From the NCBI RefSeq assembly GCF_011008935.1, contig NZ_JAAIVJ010000007.1, positions 1-64,000 on the forward strand: 64,000 nt of DNA, in the 5' to 3' direction. The first letter of the stretch is position 1; every line of letters starts with the position of its first letter. The notes under the pieces were generated by a model that ran no database searches, was not told where the DNA came from, and worked only from the letters and a program-made list of their open reading frames with translations. The position numbers and the translations under genes were made by a program. This DNA is from Tabrizicola oligotrophica (lineage in GTDB: Bacteria > Pseudomonadota > Alphaproteobacteria > Rhodobacterales > Rhodobacteraceae). This document shows positions 45,985 through 54,598 of the stretch, one piece after another.

Positions 45985-47156
45985 AGGTGACGGGCGACTG
46001 GCTGAGCCATCCCGGCACGCAGGCCCTGTGCGCCGTGCTGGAAACTGCCGGCCACAAGGCGCTGTTCGTCGGCGGTTGCGTGCGCAATGCGCTGCTGGGC
46101 GTGCCGGTTGCCGATGTCGACATTGCGACCGACGCCTTGCCCTCAGAAGTCAGCCGGCTGGCAGAAGCTGCCAGTCTGCGCGTGGTGCCAACCGGCATCG
46201 ACCACGGCACGGTGACGGTGATCTCCGGGGGCTGTGCGCATGAGGTGACGACCTTCCGCCGTGATGTGGAAACCGACGGCCGCCGCGCCGTCGTCGCCTT
46301 TGCCTCGGAAGTGGCCGAGGATGCCGCGCGGCGCGATTTTACCATGAACGCGCTTTATGCCGATGCACGGGGCAGGGTGATCGACCCCTTGGGCGGCCTG
46401 CCGGACCTTGTGGCCCGGCGCCTGCGGTTCGTTGGCGATGCGCATCTGCGCATCCGCGAGGATTACCTGCGCATTCTGCGATTCTTCCGCTTTCACGCCC
46501 ATTACGGCGATCCGGCGCAGGGCATCGACCCCGAGGGTCTGGCCGCCTGCGCCGAGCTGGCGGCGGGCATTGACGGATTGTCGCGCGAACGCATCGGGGC
46601 CGAGATGCGCAAGCTGCTCGCCGCGCCCGATCCGGCGCCCTCGCTTGCCGCGATGGCAAGGGCCGGGGTGCTGGTCTACGCCCTGCCGGGGGCGGACCCG
46701 CGCGCGCTTGCCCCGCTGATCCATCTGGAGGCGGGTTTGCCGGTCCGCTGGCAGCGCCGCCTTGCCGTGATCGGCGGGCAAGAGGTGGCCGAGGTCCTGC
46801 GCCTGTCGCGCGCCGATGCCGGCACTGTCGCTGCCCTGCGTGAAGCGGCGGGTCGTCTGCTGACCCCTGCGGCGCTGGGCTGGAAACTTGGCGAGGCCAC
46901 GGGTGCCGATGCGGTCCTTGTCCGTGCGGCCCTTATGGAAGGCCCGGTGCCTGCGGGTTGGCAGGCCGAGGTGGCCCGGGGGGCCGCCGCGCGGTTCCCG
47001 ATCAGTGCCGCCGATCTGATCCCCGCCTTCACCGGGCCCGCCCTTGGCCAAGAGCTGAAGCGGCTTGAAACGCTTTGGCTGCAAAGCGACCTGCGGCTCA
47101 AACGCGACGCGCTGCTCGGTGAAAACGGGCGTGACAGGCCGGATACCCCGCGGTAG
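45981..47156 (+). CDS. cca: CCA tRNA nucleotidyltransferase / poly(A) polymerase family
   Basis: The 391-residue class II nucleotidyltransferase has the GG motif LFVGGCVRNALLG, the catalytic DVDIATD, and RRDFTMNALYAD. The third motif ends EDYLRILRFFRFHAHYG. The C-terminal helical region matches the alphaproteobacterial CCA-adding or poly(A) polymerase subfamily; the two cannot be separated from sequence alone. It overlaps the preceding NUDIX gene by four bases. Confidence 0.92.
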   Translation: MKVTGDWLSHPGTQALCAVLETAGHKALFVGGCVRNALLGVPVADVDIATDALPSEVSRLAEAASLRVVPTGIDHGTVTVISGGCAHEVTTFRRDVETDGRRAVVAFASEVAEDAARRDFTMNALYADARGRVIDPLGGLPDLVARRLRFVGDAHLRIREDYLRILRFFRFHAHYGDPAQGIDPEGLAACAELAAGIDGLSRERIGAEMRKLLAAPDPAPSLAAMARAGVLVYALPGADPRALAPLIHLEAGLPVRWQRRLAVIGGQEVAEVLRLSRADAGTVAALREAAGRLLTPAALGWKLGEATGADAVLVRAALMEGPVPAGWQAEVARGAAARFPISAADLIPAFTGPALGQELKRLETLWLQSDLRLKRDALLGENGRDRPDTPR

Positions 47157-47186
47157 CCTTCGCAGACCGAACCAGAGGAGGACGGC

Positions 47187-47219
47187 ATGGGCTACGGGAA
47201 GATCTGGCACCTGATCTGA
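47187..47219 (+). CDS. 10-codon candidate leader peptide before the ABC exporter genes
   Basis: ATG at 47187 is preceded by GAGGAGG, a strong Shine-Dalgarno sequence, about six bases upstream. It reads MGYGKIWHLI and stops at TGA 47217-47219. It ends three bases before mutually exclusive hairpins (see 47222-47253), and the ABC transporter start is 77 bases further on. No homologue is known to me; expression and function are unproven. Confidence 0.45.
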   Translation: MGYGKIWHLI

Positions 47220-47221
47220 CA

Positions 47222-47253
47222 GGACCGATCCCGTTGGCGGTCCCGTCGGGGCC
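47222..47253 (+). promoter_or_regulatory. Mutually exclusive hairpins upstream of the ABC exporter
   Basis: Hairpin 1: GGACCG (47222-47227) pairs with CGGTCC (47238-47243), with an inner CC-GTT-GG stem. Hairpin 2: GGTCCC (47239-47244) pairs with GGGGCC (47248-47253) over a three-base loop. They share bases 47239-47243, so only one can form at a time, which is compatible with attenuation driven by the leader ORF just upstream. Confidence 0.45.
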
Positions 47254-47295
47254 CCGCTGCCCCAGTCCGCGCGTCTTGCCCAAAAGGCCTTTCTC

Positions 47296-49137
47296 ATGTT
47301 CCGTTTCTTCGAAAATCTGGTCGATCCCTACGCCCCTTATCCGCAAACCGACACGCCGCCGCGCCGGCTGTGGCCGTTCCTTGCCGACTACATCCGCCCG
47401 TTCCGCAAGGTCTTTGCCGCCACCGCGCTTTTGTCAGTGCTGACCGCCTTCGCCGATGTGGCGCTGATCTGGTATGTCGGGCGGCTGGTGGACCAGTTGG
47501 CGAGCGCTGGTCCGGCAGCGTTTTGGGCGGATCATGGGACCGAACTGATCGCCGTTGCGCTGGCCGTGCTGGTCCTGCGACCGCTGCTCCTGGTCGGCAA
47601 TGTCGCACTGCTGCACAACGCCATCCTGCCGAATTTCGGCACCATGATCCGGTGGCGCGCGCATGCCCATGTGATCCGCCAGCCGGTCGGCTGGTTCGAA
47701 AGCGATTTCGCGGGCCGCATCGCCAACCGCATCATGCAGACACCGCCGGCGGCGGGCGACGCGGTGTTCCAGACCTTTGACGCCATGGCCTTCGCCTCTG
47801 TCACCATCGTTGGCGCCGGGATCATGCTGGCCGAGGCCGACCCGCGCCTTGTGCTGCCGCTGGTGATCTGGTTCGCGCTTTATCTGGCGCTGGTCAACTG
47901 GACCGTGCGCCGGGCGGGGCCCGCCTCGAAGGCAAGTTCCGATGCCCGTTCTGCGGTTACGGGGCGGGTGGTGGATGCCTATACCAACATCCATTCGGTC
48001 AAGCTTTTCGCCCGGCATGAGGCCGAGATGGCCTATGCCAAGGAAAGCATCGAACACGCCCGCGCGACCTTCAAGCAGGAAATGCGGATCATCACCAGAA
48101 TGGATCTGGCGCTGACCACGCTGAACGGCGGGCTGATCGTGGCGGTCACCGGCTGGGCGATCCTGCTGTGGTATCAGGGCGCGGCAAGCGTCGGCACTGT
48201 GGCTGCGGCCTCGGCGCTGGTGCTGCGGCTGAACAACATGACCTATTGGATCATGTGGGCCTTCACCGCACTGGTGCAGGCTTTGGGCGTGGTGCAGGAG
48301 GGGATGGAGACCATCACCCATCCCATCGGGCTGGTCGATGCCGCCGGAGCCAAGCCGCTGGCGTTCCGCGAAGGCCGGATCGAGATCGATGGCGTCAGCC
48401 ACCATTACGGACGGGGCTCGGGCGGGTTGCAGAACCTGTCGCTGACCATCCGGCCGGGAGAAAAGATCGGCGTGGTGGGGCGGTCGGGGGCGGGCAAGTC
48501 AACGCTCGTCAAGCTGATGCTGCGGTTCTACGACACGGAAAGCGGGCGCATCCGGATCGACGATCAGGACATTGCCACCGTCACACAGGACAGCCTGCGC
48601 GCCCATATCGGCATGGTGCAGCAGGACTCGTCCCTGCTTCACCGCTCGGTGCGCGACAACATCCTGTATGGCCGTCCCGAGGCGACCGAAGCCCAGATGA
48701 TCGCCGCCGCCAGACAGGCCGAGGCACATGACTTCATCCTGACGCTGGAAGACCCGCAAGGCCGCAAGGGCTATGACGCCCATGTCGGCGAGCGCGGCGT
48801 CAAGCTGTCCGGCGGGCAGCGGCAGCGCGTGGCGCTGGCCCGCGTGATCCTGAAGGACGCGCCGATCCTCATTCTGGACGAGGCGACCAGCGCGCTGGAT
48901 TCCGAGGCCGAGGCCGCCATTCAGGCGGCGCTTTATGGCGTGATGCAGGGCAAGACGGTCATCGCCATCGCCCACCGGCTTTCGACCATCGCCGCGATGG
49001 ATCGCATTGTCGTGCTGGAGGATGGCCACATCGCCGAAGAAGGCAGCCATGCCGAACTTTTGACCGCGAACGGGCTTTACGCCCGCTTCTGGGCGCGCCA
49101 ATCAGGAGGCTTCATCGGGCTGGAGGAAGACGCATGA
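47296..49137 (+). CDS. ABC exporter half-transporter 1 (permease-ATPase)
   Basis: The 613-residue protein has an N-terminal six-helix membrane domain and a C-terminal ATPase: Walker A GRSGAGKST at about 395, LSGGQRQR at about 504, Walker B LILDEATSALDSEAEA and switch IAHRLSTIAAMD. Both nucleotide motifs look intact. It overlaps a second, similar gene by four bases; the two probably form a heterodimeric exporter. The substrate is unknown; lipids, peptides or drugs are all possible for this MsbA-like type. Confidence 0.92.
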   Translation: MFRFFENLVDPYAPYPQTDTPPRRLWPFLADYIRPFRKVFAATALLSVLTAFADVALIWYVGRLVDQLASAGPAAFWADHGTELIAVALAVLVLRPLLLVGNVALLHNAILPNFGTMIRWRAHAHVIRQPVGWFESDFAGRIANRIMQTPPAAGDAVFQTFDAMAFASVTIVGAGIMLAEADPRLVLPLVIWFALYLALVNWTVRRAGPASKASSDARSAVTGRVVDAYTNIHSVKLFARHEAEMAYAKESIEHARATFKQEMRIITRMDLALTTLNGGLIVAVTGWAILLWYQGAASVGTVAAASALVLRLNNMTYWIMWAFTALVQALGVVQEGMETITHPIGLVDAAGAKPLAFREGRIEIDGVSHHYGRGSGGLQNLSLTIRPGEKIGVVGRSGAGKSTLVKLMLRFYDTESGRIRIDDQDIATVTQDSLRAHIGMVQQDSSLLHRSVRDNILYGRPEATEAQMIAAARQAEAHDFILTLEDPQGRKGYDAHVGERGVKLSGGQRQRVALARVILKDAPILILDEATSALDSEAEAAIQAALYGVMQGKTVIAIAHRLSTIAAMDRIVVLEDGHIAEEGSHAELLTANGLYARFWARQSGGFIGLEEDA

Positions 49138-50978
49138 GCCTTTTGCGCATGGGCGACTGGATCGACGCCTTCCGCCCCACCCATCAAGCCCCGCCGCAGA
49201 CCCTTGGCGCGTTCTTCAAATGGAGCCTGTCGGGGTCATGGGCCCAGCTTTGGCTGGCCGCGCTCCTGTCCTCGCTTGCGGGGGTGACCGAGGTGGTCTC
49301 GGCTCTGGTTCTGGGCTGGGTGATCGACGCGACCATCACCGGCAATCCGGCCTCGTTCTTTACCGACCACGGGGCGCTCATCTTCTGGTCGATGGCGTTT
49401 TACCTGATCCTGCGGCCGCTCTCCTATGCTGCGTCAAGCGCCACCATCCAGATCACGCTGGGGCCGAACCTCCTGCCCCTCGTTCTTTCGCGCCTGCACC
49501 GCTGGACGTTGGGGCAGGCGCTGACCTTCTTCGACAATGATTTCGCCGGCCGCATCGCGCAAAAGCAGATGCAGGCGGCGCGGGCGGTGACGGATGTCAC
49601 GACGGAAACCATCAACACGGTATTCTTCGCGCTGGCTTCGGTGGTGGCCTCGGTGCTGTATCTGTTCGCCGTGGATATCTGGATCGGCGTGGCGCTGGCG
49701 GTCTGGCTGGGCGGCTATCTGGTGTTGATCCGCATCTTCATTCCCATGGTGCGGGAAAACTCGGCCGCGCGGGCCTCCAGCCGGGCGATGGTGACGGGGC
49801 AGGTGGTCGACACCATCACCAATATCAAGACGGTGAAGCTGTTTGCCCATTCGGCCTTTGAGGACCGGGTGGCGCTGAAGGCGATGGAGGTGTTCCGCGA
49901 CCGGTCGCTGGAATATGGCGTCATCGCCGCATGGTTCCGTCTGGCCCTGATGACGCTTGCGGGCATCCTGCCGGTGATCCTGATCGGCGGCACCATCCTG
50001 CTTTGGCAAGAGGGCGTGGCGACGCCGGGTGATATTGCCGCGGCGGGTGCGATTTCCATGCGGATCGCGCAGATGACCGGCTGGGTCAGCTTTACCCTGA
50101 TGACGATCTACACCTCGGTCGGCGAGGTCGAGGACGGCATGCATACGCTGGCCGCGCCGCATTCGCTGGCCGACGCGCCGGGGGCCGTGGTCCTGCCGCG
50201 TGTCCGGGGGGAAATCGCGCTTCAGGGCGTGACCTTTGCCTATGGCCGCCAGCGGGGCGGGGTGGCAGACATCAACCTGTCGATCCGGGCCGGCGAGAAG
50301 TTGGGGATTGTGGGCGCTTCGGGCGCGGGAAAATCCAGCCTCGTGGCGCTGCTGCTCAGGCTTTACGACTGCGAGGCCGGGCGGGTTGTGGTGGACGGCC
50401 ATGACGTGCGCGATGTGACGCAGGAATCCTTGCGCCGTCAGATCGGCATGGTCACGCAGGAAACCGCGATGTTCAACCGCTCGGCCCGCGACAACATCGC
50501 CTATGGCCGGCCCGAGGCGAGTGAGGCGGAAATCATCGCAGCGTCGAAGGCGGCGGAAGCGCATGAGTTCATTGACGGCATGCTCGATCATCAGGGCCGG
50601 CGCGGCTATGACGCCTTCCTTGGCGAACGCGGGGTGAAGCTGTCGGGCGGGCAGCGGCAGCGCATCGCGCTGGCCCGGGCTTTCCTGAAGGATGCGCCGA
50701 TTCTGGTGCTGGACGAGGCGACAAGCGCGTTGGACAGCGAAGTTGAGGCCAACATTCAGGCCGCGCTGGGGCGGGTGATGGAGGGCAAGACCGTTCTGGC
50801 CATCGCCCACCGGCTGTCCACGATTGCCGCCATGGACCGGATCATCGTGATGGAACAGGGCCGCATCGTCGAGATGGGCGATCACGCTGGCCTTTTGGCG
50901 CAAGGCGGGGTTTATGCGCGCTATTGGAACCGCCAGTCCGGCGGGTTTCTGGGCACGGACGAGGACGAACAGGCGTGA
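49134..50978 (+). CDS. ABC exporter half-transporter 2 (permease-ATPase)
   Basis: The 614-residue partner of the preceding gene has the same architecture: Walker A GASGAGKSS at about 394, LSGGQRQR, LVLDEATSALDSEVEA and AIAHRLSTIAAMD. The two proteins are clearly related and the ATGA overlap implies equal synthesis. Its stop overlaps the GTG start of the RNA methyltransferase gene by four bases, so all three are likely coupled. Confidence 0.92.
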   Translation: MSLLRMGDWIDAFRPTHQAPPQTLGAFFKWSLSGSWAQLWLAALLSSLAGVTEVVSALVLGWVIDATITGNPASFFTDHGALIFWSMAFYLILRPLSYAASSATIQITLGPNLLPLVLSRLHRWTLGQALTFFDNDFAGRIAQKQMQAARAVTDVTTETINTVFFALASVVASVLYLFAVDIWIGVALAVWLGGYLVLIRIFIPMVRENSAARASSRAMVTGQVVDTITNIKTVKLFAHSAFEDRVALKAMEVFRDRSLEYGVIAAWFRLALMTLAGILPVILIGGTILLWQEGVATPGDIAAAGAISMRIAQMTGWVSFTLMTIYTSVGEVEDGMHTLAAPHSLADAPGAVVLPRVRGEIALQGVTFAYGRQRGGVADINLSIRAGEKLGIVGASGAGKSSLVALLLRLYDCEAGRVVVDGHDVRDVTQESLRRQIGMVTQETAMFNRSARDNIAYGRPEASEAEIIAASKAAEAHEFIDGMLDHQGRRGYDAFLGERGVKLSGGQRQRIALARAFLKDAPILVLDEATSALDSEVEANIQAALGRVMEGKTVLAIAHRLSTIAAMDRIIVMEQGRIVEMGDHAGLLAQGGVYARYWNRQSGGFLGTDEDEQA

Positions 50979-52195
50979 AGATCACCATCGACAGGCTGGG
51001 ACATCTGGGCGACGGCATTGCCATCGGCGAAGCAGGACCGATCTACGCACCGGGTTTCCTGCCGGGCGAGGTGGTCGAGGGCGAACTGGTCAAGGACACG
51101 CTGACCGGCGGCAAGATCGTCACGCCCTCGGCCGATCGGGTGAAGCCGCCCTGCCCGCATGCCCGCACCTGCGGCGGGTGCCTGATGCAGCACGCCGGCG
51201 ATGACTTTGTGGCGCATTGGAAAGAAGGCATCGTGCGCGGCGCTCTGGCCGGGCAGGGGCTGGAGGCGACCTTCCGCCCGATGGCCACCTCGCCCGCCCG
51301 CTCGCGCCGCCGCGCCACTCTGACCGGGCGCAAGACCAAGGGCGGCGCGCTGATGGGTTTTCACGCCCGCGCCAGCGACACCATCGTCGACGTGCCGAAC
51401 TGCCAGCTGCTGCACCCCGATCTGGTTGCCGCTTTCCCGGCGTTGGAGGAACTCGTCAAGATGGGCGGCTCGCGCACGACCGAGGTGCAGCTGACCATCA
51501 CCCGCAGCCTTGCCGGGGCCGATGTCGCTGTGACCGGCGGCAAGCCGCTCGATGCCCAGTTGCAGATGGAGATGGCGCGGCTCTGCGAGGCACAGAAGAT
51601 CGCGCGGCTGACATGGAACGGCGAAACCGTCGCGCTGCGCGCCGCGCCCATGCAGCGTTTTGGCCGTGCGCTGGTCGCCCCGCCGCCGGGGGCCTTCCTG
51701 CAAGCCACCGCCGAGGGCGAAAGAGCTCTGCTGCAGGCCGTGGCGCTGGCCATCGGCCCGGCCCGCAAGGTGGCCGATCTTTTCGCCGGCTGCGGCACCT
51801 TCAGCCTGCCGCTCGCCGAGCGGGCCGAGGTTCATGCGGTCGAAGGCGAGGCGACGATGACCGCCGCTCTGGAAAAGGGTGCGCGCAATGCCGAAGGGCT
51901 GAAGCGGGTGACGGTGGAAACCCGCGACCTGTTCCGCCGCCCTCTGGAACCTGACGAGTTCAAGGGGGTGGAGGCTGTCGTCATCGACCCGCCCCGCGCC
52001 GGGGCGGAAGCGCAGGTTGACCGGCTGGCCGCCGCGAAGGTGCCGGTCATCGCCTATGTCTCTTGCAACCCGGTCACCTTTGCCCGCGATGCAAAGGTGC
52101 TGGTCGCCGCGGGTTACAGGCTGGATTGGGTGCAGGTGGTCGACCAGTTCCGCTGGTCTGCCCATGTCGAACTCGCCGCGCGATTCTCGCGCTGA
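50975..52195 (+). CDS. RNA (uracil-5-)-methyltransferase, TrmA/RlmD family
   Basis: The 406-residue protein has a short TRAM-like N terminus, an Fe-S cluster cysteine set beginning C60, C66 and C69 (PPCPHARTCGGC), SAM motif VADLFAGCGTFSLPLA, IDPPRAGAEAQ and the catalytic VSCNPVTFARD. It methylates a uridine in 23S rRNA or tRNA; RlmD- and RlmC-type activities cannot be separated here. The start is GTG 50975, overlapping the ABC gene stop. Confidence 0.9.
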   Translation: MKITIDRLGHLGDGIAIGEAGPIYAPGFLPGEVVEGELVKDTLTGGKIVTPSADRVKPPCPHARTCGGCLMQHAGDDFVAHWKEGIVRGALAGQGLEATFRPMATSPARSRRRATLTGRKTKGGALMGFHARASDTIVDVPNCQLLHPDLVAAFPALEELVKMGGSRTTEVQLTITRSLAGADVAVTGGKPLDAQLQMEMARLCEAQKIARLTWNGETVALRAAPMQRFGRALVAPPPGAFLQATAEGERALLQAVALAIGPARKVADLFAGCGTFSLPLAERAEVHAVEGEATMTAALEKGARNAEGLKRVTVETRDLFRRPLEPDEFKGVEAVVIDPPRAGAEAQVDRLAAAKVPVIAYVSCNPVTFARDAKVLVAAGYRLDWVQVVDQFRWSAHVELAARFSR

Positions 52196-52327
52196 GGCCG
52201 GGTTGAAAATCCTGTGATCGGGGCGCTTGGGGCTGATCCTCTCTGGCAAGGTCGGCGGAAATCCGCTATGCGCCACAGAAAACCACCGCGCGGCGCATCG
52301 CGCGCAAGACTGGGGCAGTTGCGGCAC

Positions 52328-52819
52328 ATGGCCTTCCTTCGGGTTCTTCTTCTGATTGCCATCGGCTTTGGCGTCACGGCTTGCGGCAGCAAGTTCAGGA
52401 CCTATCGCGGCCCGGAAGTGACCCAGGTTCTGGTCAGCAAGTCTGACCGCAAGATGTATCTCTTCCACAATGACAAGGTGCTGAAGGAATACGACATCGG
52501 CCTTGGCTTTGCGCCCGAAGGCCACAAGCAGTTCGAAGGCGACGGCAAGACGCCCGAGGGTAATTATACCATCAGCCACCGCAACCCGAAGTCCGAGTTC
52601 CACCTGTCTCTGGGCATCAGCTATCCCAATGACGCCGACCGTGCCTTTGCCGCCGAAAATGGCAAGCCGCCGGGAGGAGACATCTTCATTCATGGCGGGC
52701 CAAACCGGAAAGTGACCAAACAGGATTGGACGGCGGGCTGCATCGCCGTGACCGACCGGCAGATGGAAATGGTCTATGCAATGGTGAAGCCCGGGACCCC
52801 GGTCCAGATTCAGCCCTGA
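52328..52819 (+). CDS. Lipoprotein L,D-transpeptidase (YkuD domain)
   Basis: The 163-residue protein begins with a lipoprotein signal ending VTACGS, so Cys is the lipidation site. The YkuD domain follows, with IFIHGGP and the catalytic TAGCIAV. It should form or edit meso-DAP cross-links or attach proteins to peptidoglycan. I chose ATG 52328 because it starts the signal; the frame is open about 38 codons further upstream without support. It converges on a CAP-domain gene across a terminator. Confidence 0.88.
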   Translation: MAFLRVLLLIAIGFGVTACGSKFRTYRGPEVTQVLVSKSDRKMYLFHNDKVLKEYDIGLGFAPEGHKQFEGDGKTPEGNYTISHRNPKSEFHLSLGISYPNDADRAFAAENGKPPGGDIFIHGGPNRKVTKQDWTAGCIAVTDRQMEMVYAMVKPGTPVQIQP

Positions 52820-52826
52820 GGATATG

Positions 52827-52852
52827 AAAAAGGGGGCCGCGGCCCCCGTTTT
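52827..52852. terminator. Terminator between the L,D-transpeptidase and CAP genes
   Basis: GGGGGCC and GGCCCCC pair around a GC centre, with AAAAA before the stem and GTTTT after it. It sits between convergent genes and works in both directions. Confidence 0.8.
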
Positions 52853-52877
52853 CCTTTCAGGACAAAGCGTTGCCGGT

Positions 52878-53396
52878 TCAGGCGCCGGTCAGCAGCGTCC
52901 ACCAGATCTTGCCGCCTTCTTCCTGATACCAGGACAGGCCAAGGTTGCGGGCCGCCGGATCAAGCACCACATCGCGGGTGTCGGGCTGCGCCATCCAGGC
53001 GGCGAGCGTCTCCATTTCGGTTTCGTAGGTTTCCGAAATCAGTTCCCCCAGAAACTTGCCGGCATAGCCCACGCGCTGCACCCGCAGCAGCGGCGAAGAG
53101 CCGTCGGAGCCGAAGTGCCAGGGCCGGTTCTGCACCGACATGTCGCGCGAATGGGTCAGGGCCGCGGCCGTCAGTTCGGCGTTCAGCACCAGAGGCACCG
53201 AGCCGCCAGCGGAACGCAGGGTGTTGATCGAATCCAGCACACGATAGGGAATCTTCTCGGCGGTCGCCTCATTGATGCGATAGACGCGCGGCAGGGGCTT
53301 GCCATCGGCGCCGACTCTGGGCTGGCTGGCGCCGACACCGCAGGCCGCCAGCATGGCTGCCGTTCCGCCCATCAGAAACACTGTCCGTCTGTTCAT
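52878..53396 (-). CDS. CAP-domain (SCP/PR-1) lipoprotein
   Basis: The 172-residue protein has an N-terminal lipoprotein-like signal (RRTVFLMGGTAAMLAAC, with the lipobox LAAC) and a CAP domain: VLDSINTLRSAGG, LTAAALTHSRDM, and a C-terminal ARNLGLSWYQEEGGKIWWTLL. Bacterial CAP proteins are exported, and their function is unclear. It lies between two YkuD transpeptidase genes, which suggests an envelope role. Confidence 0.87.
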   Translation of the reverse strand: MNRRTVFLMGGTAAMLAACGVGASQPRVGADGKPLPRVYRINEATAEKIPYRVLDSINTLRSAGGSVPLVLNAELTAAALTHSRDMSVQNRPWHFGSDGSSPLLRVQRVGYAGKFLGELISETYETEMETLAAWMAQPDTRDVVLDPAARNLGLSWYQEEGGKIWWTLLTGA

Positions 53397-53459
53397 GATC
53401 TTCCACCACCAAAAGGCCGCCTGGCGGCCCGCATCGGACCCGTCTTTATCCAATGTCAC

Positions 53460-53504
53460 GGCGGGGATCAAACCCAACTCTGCGTGACTGCGCCGATCCC
53501 CGCC
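53460..53504. repeat. Inverted repeat between the CAP and second L,D-transpeptidase genes
   Basis: GGCGGGGATC (53460-53469) and GATCCCCGCC (53495-53504) pair perfectly across a 25-base loop. The repeat sits in the 189-base divergent gap and could be an operator for both genes. No function is known. Confidence 0.5.
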
Positions 53505-53585
53505 ACAATGACGGGCCTTTGATTTGCGCCTTTGACCGCTTGGATGTAGAAGGGCGCGAAATTCCAACCTCGTGGAGATCTGCGG

Positions 53586-54194
53586 ATGACCGCCGAATAT
53601 TCCAAGCCGCTGAACCGCCGCCTGTTCCTGACCGGAGCAGCCGTCCTCGGCAGCGCCGCGGCCATGCCGGCCCTTGCCCAGACCGTCGAAGGCAGCACCG
53701 AGATGTTGCCCGCGGCGGGCGATCAGGTGCGCAACAACATTTCCAGCTTCCGTATGCTGGACTGGCAGAGCTACTTCGAAAACACCAAGAAGGGCGCGAT
53801 CCTGGTCGACATCACCTCGCGGGCCCTGCATTTCTGGTCGGAAGACCAGTCGATCTATCGGCTTTACCCGACTTCGGTGCCGCTGTCCGAGGAACTTACC
53901 CGCCGGGGCCGGACCGAGGTTGTCGAAAAGGTGGTGAACCCGAGCTGGCGGCCCACGCCGTCGATGCGCGAGCGCAACCCGGAATGGCCGGAGGTGGTCG
54001 AAGGCGGTGCGCCGGACAATCCGCTTGGCACCCGCGCGCTTTACCTCAGCTGGACCTATTACCGCATCCATGGCACCCATGACACCCGCAAGATCGGGCG
54101 CCGATCGTCAAACGGTTGTGTCGGCCTTTACAACGAACACATTCAAGAGTTGTTCGATATGGCGCAAGTTGGCACGCAAGTGTTGCTTATTTGA
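53586..54194 (+). CDS. Exported L,D-transpeptidase (YkuD domain)
   Basis: The 202-residue protein has a twin-arginine-like signal (NRRLFLTGAAVLGSAAAM), a linker, and a YkuD domain with YRIHGTHD and the catalytic SSNGCVGL. Unlike the lipoprotein paralogue at 52328 it should be soluble in the periplasm. It is divergent from the CAP gene and followed by a small exported-protein gene. Confidence 0.9.
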   Translation: MTAEYSKPLNRRLFLTGAAVLGSAAAMPALAQTVEGSTEMLPAAGDQVRNNISSFRMLDWQSYFENTKKGAILVDITSRALHFWSEDQSIYRLYPTSVPLSEELTRRGRTEVVEKVVNPSWRPTPSMRERNPEWPEVVEGGAPDNPLGTRALYLSWTYYRIHGTHDTRKIGRRSSNGCVGLYNEHIQELFDMAQVGTQVLLI

Positions 54195-54342
54195 CGACAC
54201 CGCTGGTCTCGCCGCGCCGGTAGCTTTGGGGTGCATTGCAAATCACCCGGCAAGCTGTTTAGGAAGGCGGCATGAGGAATAATCTTGGGTGTGTGGCGTC
54301 GCCTCTGAAAAATTCGGCGCCATGCGAAATCTGGAGGTCACT

Positions 54343-54522
54343 ATGAAAAAGATCGCTCTCGCTGCCGCTCTGTCGGTTGCTGCTACCACCGCTTTCGCTG
54401 GCGGCATGGCTGAGCCCGTGATGGAGCCGGCTGTTGTCGAAGCTGGCACCTCGTCGTCGGGCGGCATCCTGCTCCCGCTGCTGCTGCTGGTGGTTGTTGC
54501 CGCCGCTGTGGCGTCGAACTAA
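54343..54522 (+). CDS. Small exported protein with C-terminal hydrophobic helix
   Basis: The 59-residue protein starts at ATG 54343 behind a GGAGGT sequence. It has a signal-peptide-like start (MKKIALAAALSVAATTAFAGG), a short acidic, proline-containing middle, and a terminal hydrophobic run (ILLPLLLLVVVAAAVASN). It would be processed or anchored as a tiny membrane peptide. I recognise no family. A strong terminator follows, so it is expressed as its own short unit. Confidence 0.8.
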   Translation: MKKIALAAALSVAATTAFAGGMAEPVMEPAVVEAGTSSSGGILLPLLLLVVVAAAVASN

Positions 54523-54548
54523 TCCTTTCGGGATTGTTCAAGATAGGG

Positions 54549-54579
54549 GCGGCAGGGTTTCCTGCCGCTCTTTTCTTTT
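54549..54579 (+). terminator. Intrinsic terminator after the small exported-protein gene
   Basis: GCGGCAGG (54549-54556) pairs with CCTGCCGC (54561-54568) over a four-base loop, directly followed by TCTTTTCTTTT. A textbook stem plus T-rich tail. Confidence 0.85.
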
Positions 54580-54598
54580 GTGCCAGGGAAAGGCCGGG

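Noticed and set aside
47187-47219. Leader ORF as a tryptophan attenuator
   Set aside because: It contains a single Trp codon and no run of one amino acid, and no trp genes follow. A translation-dependent leader is kept as a finding, but not a trp leader.
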